The notes under the pieces: generated by a model
What the model was told of the DNA's origin: nothing
Seen by the model: the letters and a program-made list of their open reading frames with translations, nothing else
The model's database searches: none
Source of the DNA: Bacteroidota bacterium
GTDB taxonomy: Bacteria > Bacteroidota > Ignavibacteria > Palsa-1295
Direction of reading: 5' to 3'
Assembly (NCBI GenBank): GCA_021825235.1
Contig: JAKAIL010000005.1
Coordinates: 1,887 to 36,129, forward strand
DNA length: 34,243 nucleotides
In this document: one piece after another, positions 9,901-17,584 of the stretch
How the letters are laid out: each line of letters opens with the position of its first letter
How positions within the stretch are numbered: the first letter of the stretch is position 1
Position numbers and translations under genes: made by a program

Positions 9901-10906
9901 TCGAGGCCGCATCCGCTGTGTTCTTCACCATGCTATCGGTAACATAGCTGTTGCCATCTTCACGGGCCGCCGTTTGGGCATACGCCAGATCGGGATCGAA
10001 CGCCGGAGCCATCCAGCAATCGATCAGAGAATCCGGTGAGGAGTTCGTTACCTTCTGACGGAGGAACAGCATATCGCGGTACCGTCCGAAACTCCAGGAA
10101 TAAATTGCTTCGGTCACGTCGATTCCGAACGGATATCCGGTTCCCGGCTGAAATTCCGGATTATTGGATGGATCTTCATCCGTATATTCATTGACAATAT
10201 CTTCTTCGGAAAGCATAGCCGGCTTGACGTTCGTCGGGCCATTCTTCACCTCTGCGGAAAGCTTCGCGCGCTCATTTACATCCGAGATGTAATCGCCAAA
10301 GTAAAAGTTATGATCGAGCTTTTTTGTCGTGGAAGTATCCCAGATCGGCCAGATATAGTAGGGTGAAGGGACCACTGTGGACGATCCCGGTATATAGGTG
10401 CCATTTGTTTTATCGTACCTCGGGCTAACATAGGAGATGTACTTTGCATCCGGATTGGCACCATCGGTCGTCTGCTTTTCAACCGAAGCATATTCGCCTT
10501 CCTTGTACCAACCGGCTCCCGAATTCGGGTTGTACCCCAACTCGCACAGCTTTCGGAGCTTGCCATTAATTTCCTTTTTGGTGGCGAACCAAAGCCCTTC
10601 ACCAAAAATATAGCTATTGCCGGAACCACGTGGCCAAAAGCAGCCTTCGCCCGTGCCACCGCTATTGAATAGGATTCCGCGGTTCGTATAGTAAAACTCG
10701 ATATTACTATAGACGTTGGTCTGGCGCAAAAACGACAGGGATTCTGCGGCGCCTTTCTTGCTTTTCGGAGAGGGGCGTGCCTGCGCGATGGAGCCGTAGG
10801 CTACCACGCCGCCCAGCAAAACCAGCAGAACGACCGATCGTCGCCCGTTGGCGCCGGTCCGGAAAAAGTCAGATGCTTTCATGCGATTCATTGATCTAAA
10901 AATCAT
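6989..10906 (-). CDS. very large secreted protein with fibronectin-like region and C-terminal sorting-like domain
   Basis: I do not recognise a named function. The 1305-residue product begins with a signal peptide (...VVLLVLLGGVVAYGSIAQA, ending about residue 44) and is rich in Tyr, Asn, Asp and Thr, as in surface proteins. A fibronectin-III-like segment begins near residue 535 (PNIPNLKATALDRSVLLTWD). A calcium-loop motif DDNHDGILTGNE, fitting DxNxDGxxxxxE, lies near residue 650. The last about 140 residues (VQVVPNPYVV..., then IEIYALDGTLVNTIEH) resemble the PNP-type beta-sandwich used as a sorting domain. A good ribosome-binding site (AGGA) precedes the ATG at 10904-10906. The gene lies 32 bp after the TonB-receptor gene and overlaps the PorV-like gene. 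Likely a cell-surface partner of the receptor, by inference. Confidence 0.8.
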   Translation of the reverse strand: MIFRSMNRMKASDFFRTGANGRRSVVLLVLLGGVVAYGSIAQARPSPKSKKGAAESLSFLRQTNVYSNIEFYYTNRGILFNSGGTGEGCFWPRGSGNSYIFGEGLWFATKKEINGKLRKLCELGYNPNSGAGWYKEGEYASVEKQTTDGANPDAKYISYVSPRYDKTNGTYIPGSSTVVPSPYYIWPIWDTSTTKKLDHNFYFGDYISDVNERAKLSAEVKNGPTNVKPAMLSEEDIVNEYTDEDPSNNPEFQPGTGYPFGIDVTEAIYSWSFGRYRDMLFLRQKVTNSSPDSLIDCWMAPAFDPDLAYAQTAAREDGNSYVTDSMVKNTADAASIAALREPYRSDPTKLNMGVQWTNYNSPPNGIQYGWIGFSFLESPVIDSAGNIVANDDSAALHGYGPNSLFQKNQRGLVTFKDWVITNDPSTEDLRYDFVSSGAKDGFNGAYNDQRLMMATGPFTLPPGKSVETVVGITIAQVDDKDYRKNFGALLLLTDFAHQVFGEVDSSVLAVNVDSTGKPDTTYGYSVNHFLSPVPPNIPNLKATALDRSVLLTWDSTAERSVDLVSGVPGSVATPNATLPFLGYQLWRSTRADHDSTIRPDGINPDVMLGQWQLYDYRTDSVFDAQGHFNHFHYTRINTTPHPIPHSYLDIGDDNHDGILTGNEGLYNGVSYYYYLIAYDEYDSTNRIGPLYTAVVAPKNFVVGIPNRPPYLVPFNGDTASNIAGNCEAGSGNPNAGGVLDVRLDIVDTGIFAKLFTDDTINVSFQPRWTEYVDNALDQSPMYLYVDVTDTRNGIQNTYAKLQNPANHTTAYYFPTVLPGTIVKHVMGSLSPDSVFVAAFTTDNTAFAPNQSVDNAFKVLADVNLEQLNTPYRLSSVRVEGQGDPNILRLSRRTNNGSDGDSNQTIYNLPTDSVLHNGQGSTRPSFLGALGQTTYEVDFGDSISPGPVPIYLNGATTPIYPTVLPITVRLADTICPNSILREVQPTAADSTQNMTVEYDYRYYSNINPNVKPDYPAFNDPDTMRVPNPGWYQMVAFHYHDMVAPSQSHVNAGFDGQGPAQGATVGPYYFPMENVSYNGLYHYAVHKLSVGGAEIIFNAPEIVDQGGSLIGDTIGGIAPGHTAPHTNDFKPGDKILLSFTGLAKNLPFPGAKFSIITESGPKVDFSNLSNYTNSMLSQVQVVPNPYVVTHLGQTSTDNAKIFFTRLPPRCTIEIYALDGTLVNTIEHIGYQSTTTQNPNDPAQTTTTYDYSQLADQSSTETWNLLTSGKQRVGSQVLFARIIAKDPITGAEIGETTTKFAVVVAQSK

Positions 10907-10938
10907 ACTTTCCTAAGTCCTGTAAAGAGTGCGAATGC

Positions 10939-13900
10939 TCAGAATCGGAGAGTGAAGTTCAAATAGACTTTCCGTGGAATTTGATAAAGAACGCGTTGAT
11001 TGAATAAGTCTGTCCTATATTGCGTGTACGCAATTTGCTGTTCGGCTAAGCTTACACGGCCATCGTGATTCAGGTCGATCCGCGGGTTGTAATAGAGGTT
11101 CCCGAACGCATCAAGCGAATTTCCATGTATATTGGTCGGATCGTTGTAGTATTCCTGGGTTGCATTGTATTGTCCGGAACTTCCATCGTTATTACCTTGC
11201 CCGGTGGCGGGATACACATAAAGTGGCGTCGTCCGGTTAAAGACGTTGGTAACTTCCAATTGTAAATCGAGAAAGAGATCGCTAACGCTGGAACCGAAAA
11301 TGTCGCTAAGCGGAATGGTACGCGTCAGTGTCGCATCCGTCTCGAATTCATCCGGCTCGCGATCCCCATTGACCGATCCAATCTGGTCGCCTTTGAGGTT
11401 CGTTGCCGTGTATGGCGTACCCGAATAGTACCAGGAGGTTGTCTGGAGGCTGAACCATTCGAGTAGCTTTTTACCGAAGATGGTCGGGCCTTCTCCCTGA
11501 TTGTAGTTAATATTGAAAAGCAAATCGGCAACGTGTGTGCGATCGAAGCTTAAGGGGAATGGCGTCAACGGAAGAACCGCCTGTTGCGAACTGGGGTCCT
11601 GATTAATCAGGGCAGCGTACGCTTCCGTCGCCGAAGAGGAAGTTCCCATCGCGGATTGATACGTGTAATTAAACTTCAAAGACCAATTATCGGCCATTGC
11701 CTTTTCGAGGATCACTTCAACGGCACGGTCACTTCCGTATTCATCATCGGTGAAGATCGTATAGGCATTCGATAGCAGCGGACTCGAAATGTATTGGAGG
11801 CCCGCCTGATTGCGCAAATCCTTGTAAATGCCGTTAATCTTAAAGGCAAAGACGTCCGAAAGTTGCGTGCTGAAGCCAACATCCACTTCTTTGGATCGCT
11901 CGGCCTGCAATCCAGCATTCCCCAGTATCTGATTGCCACGTTGTAGGGCAAGAAGAATTTGCTGTAAATTACCGCCCGCCGTACTTTGTAATACATCCTG
12001 AAGCACCGGTTCCTTGAAGTACCAGTTATAACCAAAGTTAAAGGTCGTTTGGTCGGTCACCGCGTAGGTGATTGCGATGCGCGGCGAAACCTGTGTTTGT
12101 AAAGCCGTTGGAGTTAGCGAGCCGGTAGCGCCCGGATTATATAAGTCCGGGATCTGTTTCGAATCCGGCTGATACATATCGAATCGAAGACCCGGATCGA
12201 ATGTTATGTCGCTGAATTCCATCTTGTCCTCTATATAGGCATCTGCGGTGTAGGGATGAACCAGGAACGAATCTTTGAACGGATTCGCGTCCCACGGAAG
12301 CTGATTATCATATTTATACACGGACATCAAATTACCATCTACGCCCGCAATAATCAAATGGGAACCAACCTGAAGATTGTAACTGGCCTGGATCTGCGAC
12401 TGGCCCGTGTTTTCAATGGAGAAGCCACTTACATTGCCGGCCACGGGGAACGCACCCACCAGACCATACGCATTCGCGCTGGAGGCCATAATCGGCGGCC
12501 CTTCTATGTGCCCGGTAAATGGATTGAGTCCCGGGACCTGAGAGCTAAAGACTTTCGTCGGATCGGCTGGATCCGGTATCTGCTTCGTTACCGGCGTATA
12601 AATATCGATAATCCCATCCGGCTTATTCGTGATCGAGCCATCAATCGAATTGTACGTGTAGTTATCCGCAACGGAGAGGAATTGAGGCAAATGGGTGGCA
12701 TCGACTGGCAGTGAGTGATCGTATTTGCCGAGCTGAATATCTTGCACGGTATAGGATCCCGTCGCTTCGAGGACACCACTGCCAATCTGGCCGCGCGCGT
12801 TCAGAGAATACACATTGTTCGTCTGTTCTTCCGCCGGCACATAGTATGGATCTTCATACAACGTTGTCCAGGAATTCAACAAATCACTCTCGCCGCTGAG
12901 GGCCGCGTTGGCGGTCAAAGAAAATCCGAAGAGATCGAAGGCCAATTGACCGGTTGCAACACGGCGATAACGTTCCGTCAACGGAAGTTCCCCCAGGTTA
13001 TTACCGAGCGGATCGATAACCCCCAGACCATTATTGGAAAAGGTCGGGTCGGAGAACGTATTATAATACTGGAACGAATTCAATTTGCCGGTGAGGAAAA
13101 ACTTAAGATCTTGTGTAATCAGAGGACCACCCAGTGAAAATTCATATATCTTATCTCCTTCGGGCATTTGCTGGATACCATTATCAGCATAACCAAACAG
13201 CGAAGGAATCTCTGTCCGATAGTGTGCCGTAAAATCGAGCCGGTTACCACCGGAACGTGTCTGCGTGTTGATTTCACCTCCGGTAAACCCGCCTTTGGAA
13301 GCATCGGCAGAGCCGGTAACTATGTCCACTTCGGAAATCGCTAATCTGGACATTCCCTGTTCGAGCGATCCGGCGCGCCCCGTAAGCGGGTCCGTTATTT
13401 CTACGCCATTCAGCCGAACGGAATTCGAAGTTCCTCGGCTGCCGTGAAAACTGATGCCGCCATTCGCATTGTCCTGCACGGCCCCTGGAGTGAGTTGAAT
13501 AATTTGATCGATACGCTGCCGGCCGGCAATGGAAGCAAATTCCGTGGTATTGAATTTCGTCGAAATGTCCGTCTTCGTTTTTTCCACCAGCGGCGCCTGC
13601 GCCGTGACGATTACGACATGGGCCTTTGTGCCAAGTTTGAAGGTAAGCGGCGTGGTGATATCGGACTCTACATGAACATGGAAGGCGGTGTCCGGCAAAT
13701 AGCCTGCGTATTTCGCAATAATGGTATAGTTCTCCGAGGGCGGAACGTTAATAATCGTGGCCACTCCGTTCTCCTGGCTTAGCGCGCCCATGCGGTTTTG
13801 GGCGATAAGGCAGACGGCGTGAATCAGCGGCTCGCCCGTCTTGGCATCTATGATCTTCGCGCTGATCTTGCCGTATTGCGCCTGCGCGCTCGTGGCGGCA

Positions 13901-14004
13901 AGGGTAAGAACCGCGAAGAAAAAGCCCAGCAACCGCCCCCGGCGGGCGAATGCACTACGATTATGTCGGTTCCGTTTCATGACTCCGCTTCGAAAAAAAA
14001 TCAT
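10939..14004 (-). CDS. TonB-dependent receptor with carboxypeptidase-regulatory-like N-terminal domain
   Basis: Outer-membrane gated channel for import of an unknown ligand, energised through TonB. Order of parts: signal peptide (about 1-43, ending SAQAQ), a carboxypeptidase-regulatory-like beta-sandwich (44-130: KISAKIIDAKTGEPLIHA), a TonB-box-like stretch VVIVTAQAPLVEKTKTDIS, the plug domain (about 135-250, with FHGSRGTSNSVRLNGVEITDP) and a long barrel ending in the aromatic strand KVYLNFTLRF. Near residue 975 is an EF-hand-like loop DLNHDGRVSLAE, unusual for this family. The first ATG lacks a clear ribosome-binding site; the ATG eight codons later (13980) is preceded by GGAG and could be the true start. 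It heads the operon with the 1305-aa protein and PorV-like barrel, an arrangement recalling SusC-like receptors with a surface partner, but no SusD is present. Confidence 0.9.
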   Translation of the reverse strand: MIFFRSGVMKRNRHNRSAFARRGRLLGFFFAVLTLAATSAQAQYGKISAKIIDAKTGEPLIHAVCLIAQNRMGALSQENGVATIINVPPSENYTIIAKYAGYLPDTAFHVHVESDITTPLTFKLGTKAHVVIVTAQAPLVEKTKTDISTKFNTTEFASIAGRQRIDQIIQLTPGAVQDNANGGISFHGSRGTSNSVRLNGVEITDPLTGRAGSLEQGMSRLAISEVDIVTGSADASKGGFTGGEINTQTRSGGNRLDFTAHYRTEIPSLFGYADNGIQQMPEGDKIYEFSLGGPLITQDLKFFLTGKLNSFQYYNTFSDPTFSNNGLGVIDPLGNNLGELPLTERYRRVATGQLAFDLFGFSLTANAALSGESDLLNSWTTLYEDPYYVPAEEQTNNVYSLNARGQIGSGVLEATGSYTVQDIQLGKYDHSLPVDATHLPQFLSVADNYTYNSIDGSITNKPDGIIDIYTPVTKQIPDPADPTKVFSSQVPGLNPFTGHIEGPPIMASSANAYGLVGAFPVAGNVSGFSIENTGQSQIQASYNLQVGSHLIIAGVDGNLMSVYKYDNQLPWDANPFKDSFLVHPYTADAYIEDKMEFSDITFDPGLRFDMYQPDSKQIPDLYNPGATGSLTPTALQTQVSPRIAITYAVTDQTTFNFGYNWYFKEPVLQDVLQSTAGGNLQQILLALQRGNQILGNAGLQAERSKEVDVGFSTQLSDVFAFKINGIYKDLRNQAGLQYISSPLLSNAYTIFTDDEYGSDRAVEVILEKAMADNWSLKFNYTYQSAMGTSSSATEAYAALINQDPSSQQAVLPLTPFPLSFDRTHVADLLFNINYNQGEGPTIFGKKLLEWFSLQTTSWYYSGTPYTATNLKGDQIGSVNGDREPDEFETDATLTRTIPLSDIFGSSVSDLFLDLQLEVTNVFNRTTPLYVYPATGQGNNDGSSGQYNATQEYYNDPTNIHGNSLDAFGNLYYNPRIDLNHDGRVSLAEQQIAYTQYRTDLFNQRVLYQIPRKVYLNFTLRF

Positions 14005-14193
14005 CTATTGATTAAAAAAACGGTATGGAAAGCAACTCGGCTTCGTTTCGCGGTTCCCGATCCTTCCTCGGCCTGCTGTATTCGGTGCAGCATAACCGTT
14101 CCTTGTTCTGGTCCAGGAACACATGAAAGGGCTTCGAGTAGCGCGTGTTCTAAAAAAATTTGTGGCGAGTGCGAAGAACGTGGAAAACTGCCT

Positions 14194-14220
14194 GCTTGCG
14201 CCGCATGGTCCGGCGCAAGC
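14194..14220 (-). terminator. hairpin downstream of the BNR gene, possible weak terminator
   Basis: A perfect 9-bp inverted repeat (GCTTGCGCC / GGCGCAAGC) with a 9-base loop starts 18 bases past the stop of the minus-strand BNR gene. Read on the minus strand it is followed by AGGCAGTTTTCC, only a short T-run, so it may be a weak rho-independent terminator or simply a stabilising 3' hairpin. It also lies in the 233-bp region upstream of the TonB-receptor gene, in which I see no gene and no confident promoter. Confidence 0.45.
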
Positions 14221-14237
14221 CGTTCGCGAAAAACGAA

Positions 14238-16250
14238 TTATCTAAGTAATGTCATGCTCTTCGTAACGCTTTGGCCCTCCGCCTGAAGCGTGTAGCGATA
14301 CACCCCATTCGGAAAATCGGCGGCGTTAAACACAGCCTCATGCACTCCGGCTCCCAGTACGCCATTGGCCAGCGTCGCAACCGTGCGGCCAAGCTGGTCA
14401 CTGACGGTGAGCAACACATTGCTCGCCACGGGGAGCACATACGAAACCTTCGTTGAGGTCTTGAATGGGTTGGGGTAATCCACGACCGAGAAATTCGGAG
14501 CGGCATTCCCTTGAACTCCGAGCTGCGTGGCAGCCAGGGTGTCGTGGAAAAAGTTAACCACGTCCCAGTCCGGCGCTCCATTTTTCGCATTGGAACCCGC
14601 AGCGGTATCGGCACCATACATAAGCGTGGGCACGAAGGAAAAGGGATTCCCGATTGCGCCATTCCAATCCGAAGTCTCCGGCCAGCGATAATCTGTTTTC
14701 CCGAAGGTGTTTGGCGTGCTGGGATTCGCATGCAGCGGGGCCGGTGCGGACCATGTCGCGCCGCCATCCGAGGTGGTCTGGTAATAAATCGTCCCGTATA
14801 GCTTCACCACCGTATCGTTCAGGTTCACCGAATCGGTATTTACGAACGTCTGGTAAAACACCGCGAAATTATCACCGTGAATGCTTGGCGCAAGGACGGG
14901 ATAGGACAACCAGTTGTCGGATTCCGAGATGTGCGATCCTACGGGGTATGGCGAAAGGGAGTCGTTCATGTTATGGAAATTGTACTGCGAGGTATCCGGA
15001 TTCTGTGCGGTTCCAACGATATTGCTCACCAGCTCGTAATCGTTGCCGCTCGCGACGTCATAAAGGTGGAGGCTCATTACGGAGGGATAGTAGAAGTTCG
15101 TATCGTTACTGAACGATTCCTGCGTATTAGACCATAAGATCTTGGCGTTCTCCCCGGAATAGAAGAAGTCCATCCCTTCCCACGGTCCGCTGTAAATTTG
15201 TGTGCTACCCGAGGTCCCCAGAGGAACGATTGTTTGAATCGGCTCGAAATTCTGGGGCCACGTTGTGCCACCGTCGGTCGATTCGATAAAGTATAAATCC
15301 GCATCGGGGGTCTGGGCATCGGCGCTACGCCAGAGCAGCCCCAGTTTGCCCGAGGGCGAAACGCGGAGGACATAATCTCCCGTCTGGACGAACCCGGCGA
15401 AGGGGTGGTTCCCATTGTGATCCCCGATCTGAGTATTCCATCCATTCCAGGTGGCATGACCGGTTGCATCGAGTGAAAACGTTCCAAACTTCAGATAATC
15501 CGACGTCAGAGTGTTCGTGTACGACACGGAGCCCACCATATACACCGTCGAGCCATCCGGCGAGACGGCAATATACGGCCACAGGATTCCGCTTGACTGG
15601 GGCTGTAGCGCACCGTAGGTGCCGGAGGTTCCGCACTCCGTCATTTCAAAATTGCCATCGCCCGGGTTCCCTTTTTCGACCCATAGCGCACATTCCCATG
15701 GAGTGTTGTTCGTGTCCGGCGTTCGTATTGGCGGCATGAGCCGGTGGGCCGCAATGATCGGTACGTATTGCCCATTCCGTTTGTAGAGCACCATGCACGG
15801 GAATCCGGTCTTCACATCGGTTAGCATTTCCGGAGTTTTCCAGGTCTTTCCACCGTCGCTGCTGAATGTATAGTAGACGCGGCGCGAAAGCAAATTAGAG
15901 TCTTTTACATAGTCGCTCGATAGCTCCATGATCACCGCATGGACGTTCATCGGATTACTCGGATCGACCTGAATATTGTGCAGCGCGCGCCCGTCACTTT
16001 GCGGCTGCTGCAAATGCCCGCTGACCGGGATCAAGTCCGCACCTGGCACCGAAACAGAGGCCGGCAACGGATCGCCAACCTGCCACACCGATTCATTTTG
16101 CACGACGAAGCCATTGCCCCAATCGCCATGCGCGAGCGCACTTCTCATTTCTTGCATTTGCATCGGATGCGAAACAGTTTGGGCTCGCACCGAGAACGAG
16201 AGAGTAAAAGCGAGGGTAAGAAAGGTGAGTTGTAGCAAAATTCTCTTCAT
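14238..16250 (-). CDS. secreted BNR/Asp-box (sialidase-fold) protein with C-terminal type IX sorting domain
   Basis: Predicted exported beta-propeller protein of 670 residues. A signal peptide starts at the ATG at 16248-16250 (MKRILLQLTFLTLAFTL..., cleavage after RAQ), preceded by AAGGA four bases away; this is a better start than an in-frame one 63 bases upstream. Several Asp-boxes are visible: SSDGGKTWK, STDGGTTW and TSDGGATW, the turn motif of sialidase-like propellers. The C-terminal about 80 residues (DYPNPFKTSTKVSYVLP ... LGRTVATL ... FPNGVYRYTLQAEGQ) form a type A sorting domain as used by type IX secretion. No sialidase catalytic set is recognised, so an enzymatic role is not claimed. 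It stands alone between the TonB-receptor operon and ysxC. Confidence 0.87.
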   Translation of the reverse strand: MKRILLQLTFLTLAFTLSFSVRAQTVSHPMQMQEMRSALAHGDWGNGFVVQNESVWQVGDPLPASVSVPGADLIPVSGHLQQPQSDGRALHNIQVDPSNPMNVHAVIMELSSDYVKDSNLLSRRVYYTFSSDGGKTWKTPEMLTDVKTGFPCMVLYKRNGQYVPIIAAHRLMPPIRTPDTNNTPWECALWVEKGNPGDGNFEMTECGTSGTYGALQPQSSGILWPYIAVSPDGSTVYMVGSVSYTNTLTSDYLKFGTFSLDATGHATWNGWNTQIGDHNGNHPFAGFVQTGDYVLRVSPSGKLGLLWRSADAQTPDADLYFIESTDGGTTWPQNFEPIQTIVPLGTSGSTQIYSGPWEGMDFFYSGENAKILWSNTQESFSNDTNFYYPSVMSLHLYDVASGNDYELVSNIVGTAQNPDTSQYNFHNMNDSLSPYPVGSHISESDNWLSYPVLAPSIHGDNFAVFYQTFVNTDSVNLNDTVVKLYGTIYYQTTSDGGATWSAPAPLHANPSTPNTFGKTDYRWPETSDWNGAIGNPFSFVPTLMYGADTAAGSNAKNGAPDWDVVNFFHDTLAATQLGVQGNAAPNFSVVDYPNPFKTSTKVSYVLPVASNVLLTVSDQLGRTVATLANGVLGAGVHEAVFNAADFPNGVYRYTLQAEGQSVTKSMTLLR

Positions 16251-16323
16251 AAGTCCTTCTGTTGATGGTTTTGTAAATTCACGCCGTGCCGCGCAACGGT
16301 TACGACATGGCATAATTTAGCCT

Positions 16324-16331
16324 GCAAAAAT
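16324..16331 (-). promoter_or_regulatory. candidate Bacteroidota-type -7 element upstream of the BNR gene
   Basis: On the minus strand this reads TATTTTTG, matching the Bacteroidota -7 consensus TAnnTTTG, about 75 bases before the BNR gene start. No good TTTG -33 element is seen at the usual distance, so support is weak. The rest of the 158-bp gap between this gene and ysxC shows nothing else. Confidence 0.3.
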
Positions 16332-16408
16332 AACAAATTATTCTGCCCGGCTCGTGGAATCCGTGTTTTTAGCGCCAGAATTCACGGAGGCAGGAACACA
16401 TATCGGCC

Positions 16409-16993
16409 CTACGCGTCGCGCGAAAAAGCGGCTTCCAACATGAATTTTCGTAGTTCAGAAAACCCCCGGCTTTCTGCGCTCGAAGTGATGAAAATTCGGG
16501 CTTCGGAATGAATTTCGGAAAGTAGTCGGGTGTGCCGGGAAATTTCCTGCTGACGAGCCTTATCCGCTTTGGTTAGTACAAGGAAGCAGGAAATTTCATT
16601 ATCGCGGAACCACTGGAGTACCATTTCGTCGCTTTCGAGTTTCGGGTGGCGGGAATCGACCAAAATTCCGACTGCTTTTAGCTCTTCGCGTTTCAGAAAA
16701 TACTGCTCCGCCACACGTGCCCATTCTATACGCTCGGATTTCGCCTGCTTTGCATAGCCATAGCCCGGCATATCAACCACGTAAAACTTCCTGTTGATGA
16801 GGTAATAATTGAGCGTCCGCGTTTTTCCGGGGGTGGCGCTGGTTTTAGCGAGATCACGCCGTTCGGCCAGCGCATTGATGAGGGAGGATTTCCCCACGTT
16901 CGACCGGCCAATAAGCGCAATCTCCGGGAGCCCTTCCTTTGGCAGGCTCCCGATCGAAGCAAAGCTGGAATGAAACGCGGCCTCGAATTTCAT
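16409..16993 (-). CDS. ysxC: ribosome biogenesis GTP-binding protein YsxC/EngB
   Basis: Essential small GTPase needed for large-subunit assembly. All G motifs are visible: G1 GRSNVGKS (residues 29-36), the conserved TSATPGKTRTLNYY switch I segment, G3 DMPGYG (74-79), G4 TKAD (141-144) and a G5-like SSAES near the C-terminus. The length of 194 residues is typical. The ATG start gives MKFEAAF, where homologues also begin a few residues before the first beta strand. It lies 20 bases downstream of rplI on the same strand, so it probably shares the ribosomal-protein transcript, a sensible functional coupling. Confidence 0.96.
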   Translation of the reverse strand: MKFEAAFHSSFASIGSLPKEGLPEIALIGRSNVGKSSLINALAERRDLAKTSATPGKTRTLNYYLINRKFYVVDMPGYGYAKQAKSERIEWARVAEQYFLKREELKAVGILVDSRHPKLESDEMVLQWFRDNEISCFLVLTKADKARQQEISRHTRLLSEIHSEARIFITSSAESRGFSELRKFMLEAAFSRDA

Positions 16994-17013
16994 CGGGACC
17001 TAAATTACTGGAT

Positions 17014-17457
17014 TTATTCCGCCACCACGTTCACCCGGAACTTGCCCGTTACGCCGTGCTTGAGTCGCGCCGAGACCTCGTGGGAACCCAGCGTGCGAAT
17101 CGGCTCCTCCAGCACGATCGTGCGGCGGTCCACATCATAGCCCTGGCGTTCGAGGTTGTCGGAGATCATCTGCGCGGTGACGGAGCCATAGAGCCGCTCT
17201 TCCTCGCCCACGCGCATAGGAATGGTTACCGTCACCGTTTCGAGGCGCTTCGCGAATTCCTCGGCGGTTAACTTCTCGCGCTCGATGACACGAGCACGCT
17301 GGCGCATTTCGTGCTCGATTTTCTTGAGCGCGCCGGCCGTCGCAACATAGGCGAGCTGACGCGGAACCAAATAATTGCGCGCGAAGCCATCGCGCACGGT
17401 TACCGCCTCACCCGCAGTTCCAAGCTTTGCGACATCGTCGCGCAAGATCACTTTCAT
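17014..17457 (-). CDS. rplI: 50S ribosomal protein L9
   Basis: Large-subunit protein that binds 23S rRNA at the base of the L1 stalk. The product starts MKVILRDDVAKLGTAG and contains the family signature VTVRDGFARNYLVPR, a central charged helix (residues about 50-75) and a C-terminal domain ending FRVNVVAE. I start at the ATG at 17455-17457, giving 147 aa (L9 is normally about 148). An in-frame start 90 bases upstream would translate part of the palindromic repeat and is rejected. Normally preceded by rpsR; here the gene directly upstream is ssb, separated by a palindromic repeat. Confidence 0.96.
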   Translation of the reverse strand: MKVILRDDVAKLGTAGEAVTVRDGFARNYLVPRQLAYVATAGALKKIEHEMRQRARVIEREKLTAEEFAKRLETVTVTIPMRVGEEERLYGSVTAQMISDNLERQGYDVDRRTIVLEEPIRTLGSHEVSARLKHGVTGKFRVNVVAE

Positions 17458-17494
17458 ATAATCGTACCTCGAATAGTTACTGTCTTCTCTAAAG

Positions 17495-17577
17495 CCCCTC
17501 CTAAAGAAGGAGGGGTTTGGGGTGGTACTTCGGAGCGCCGAAACCACCCCCCTGCCCCCTCCTTCTATAGGAGGGGG
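17495..17577. repeat. triple-hairpin palindromic repeat between ssb and rplI
   Basis: Three consecutive inverted repeats fill the 127-bp gap. The first is CCCCTCCT / AGGAGGGG (17495-17502 with 17508-17515). The second is a nested hairpin GGGGTGGT...ACCACCCC (17519-17526 with 17543-17550) with an inner TTCGG/CCGAA. The third is CCCCCTCCT / AGGAGGGGG (17555-17563 with 17569-17577). The flanking arms resemble each other, so the element as a whole is also roughly palindromic. This looks like a REP/MITE-type dispersed element rather than a simple terminator, although it could attenuate readthrough from ssb into rplI. It occupies the position where rpsR is usually found. Confidence 0.8.
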
Positions 17578-17584
17578 AGAAAAA

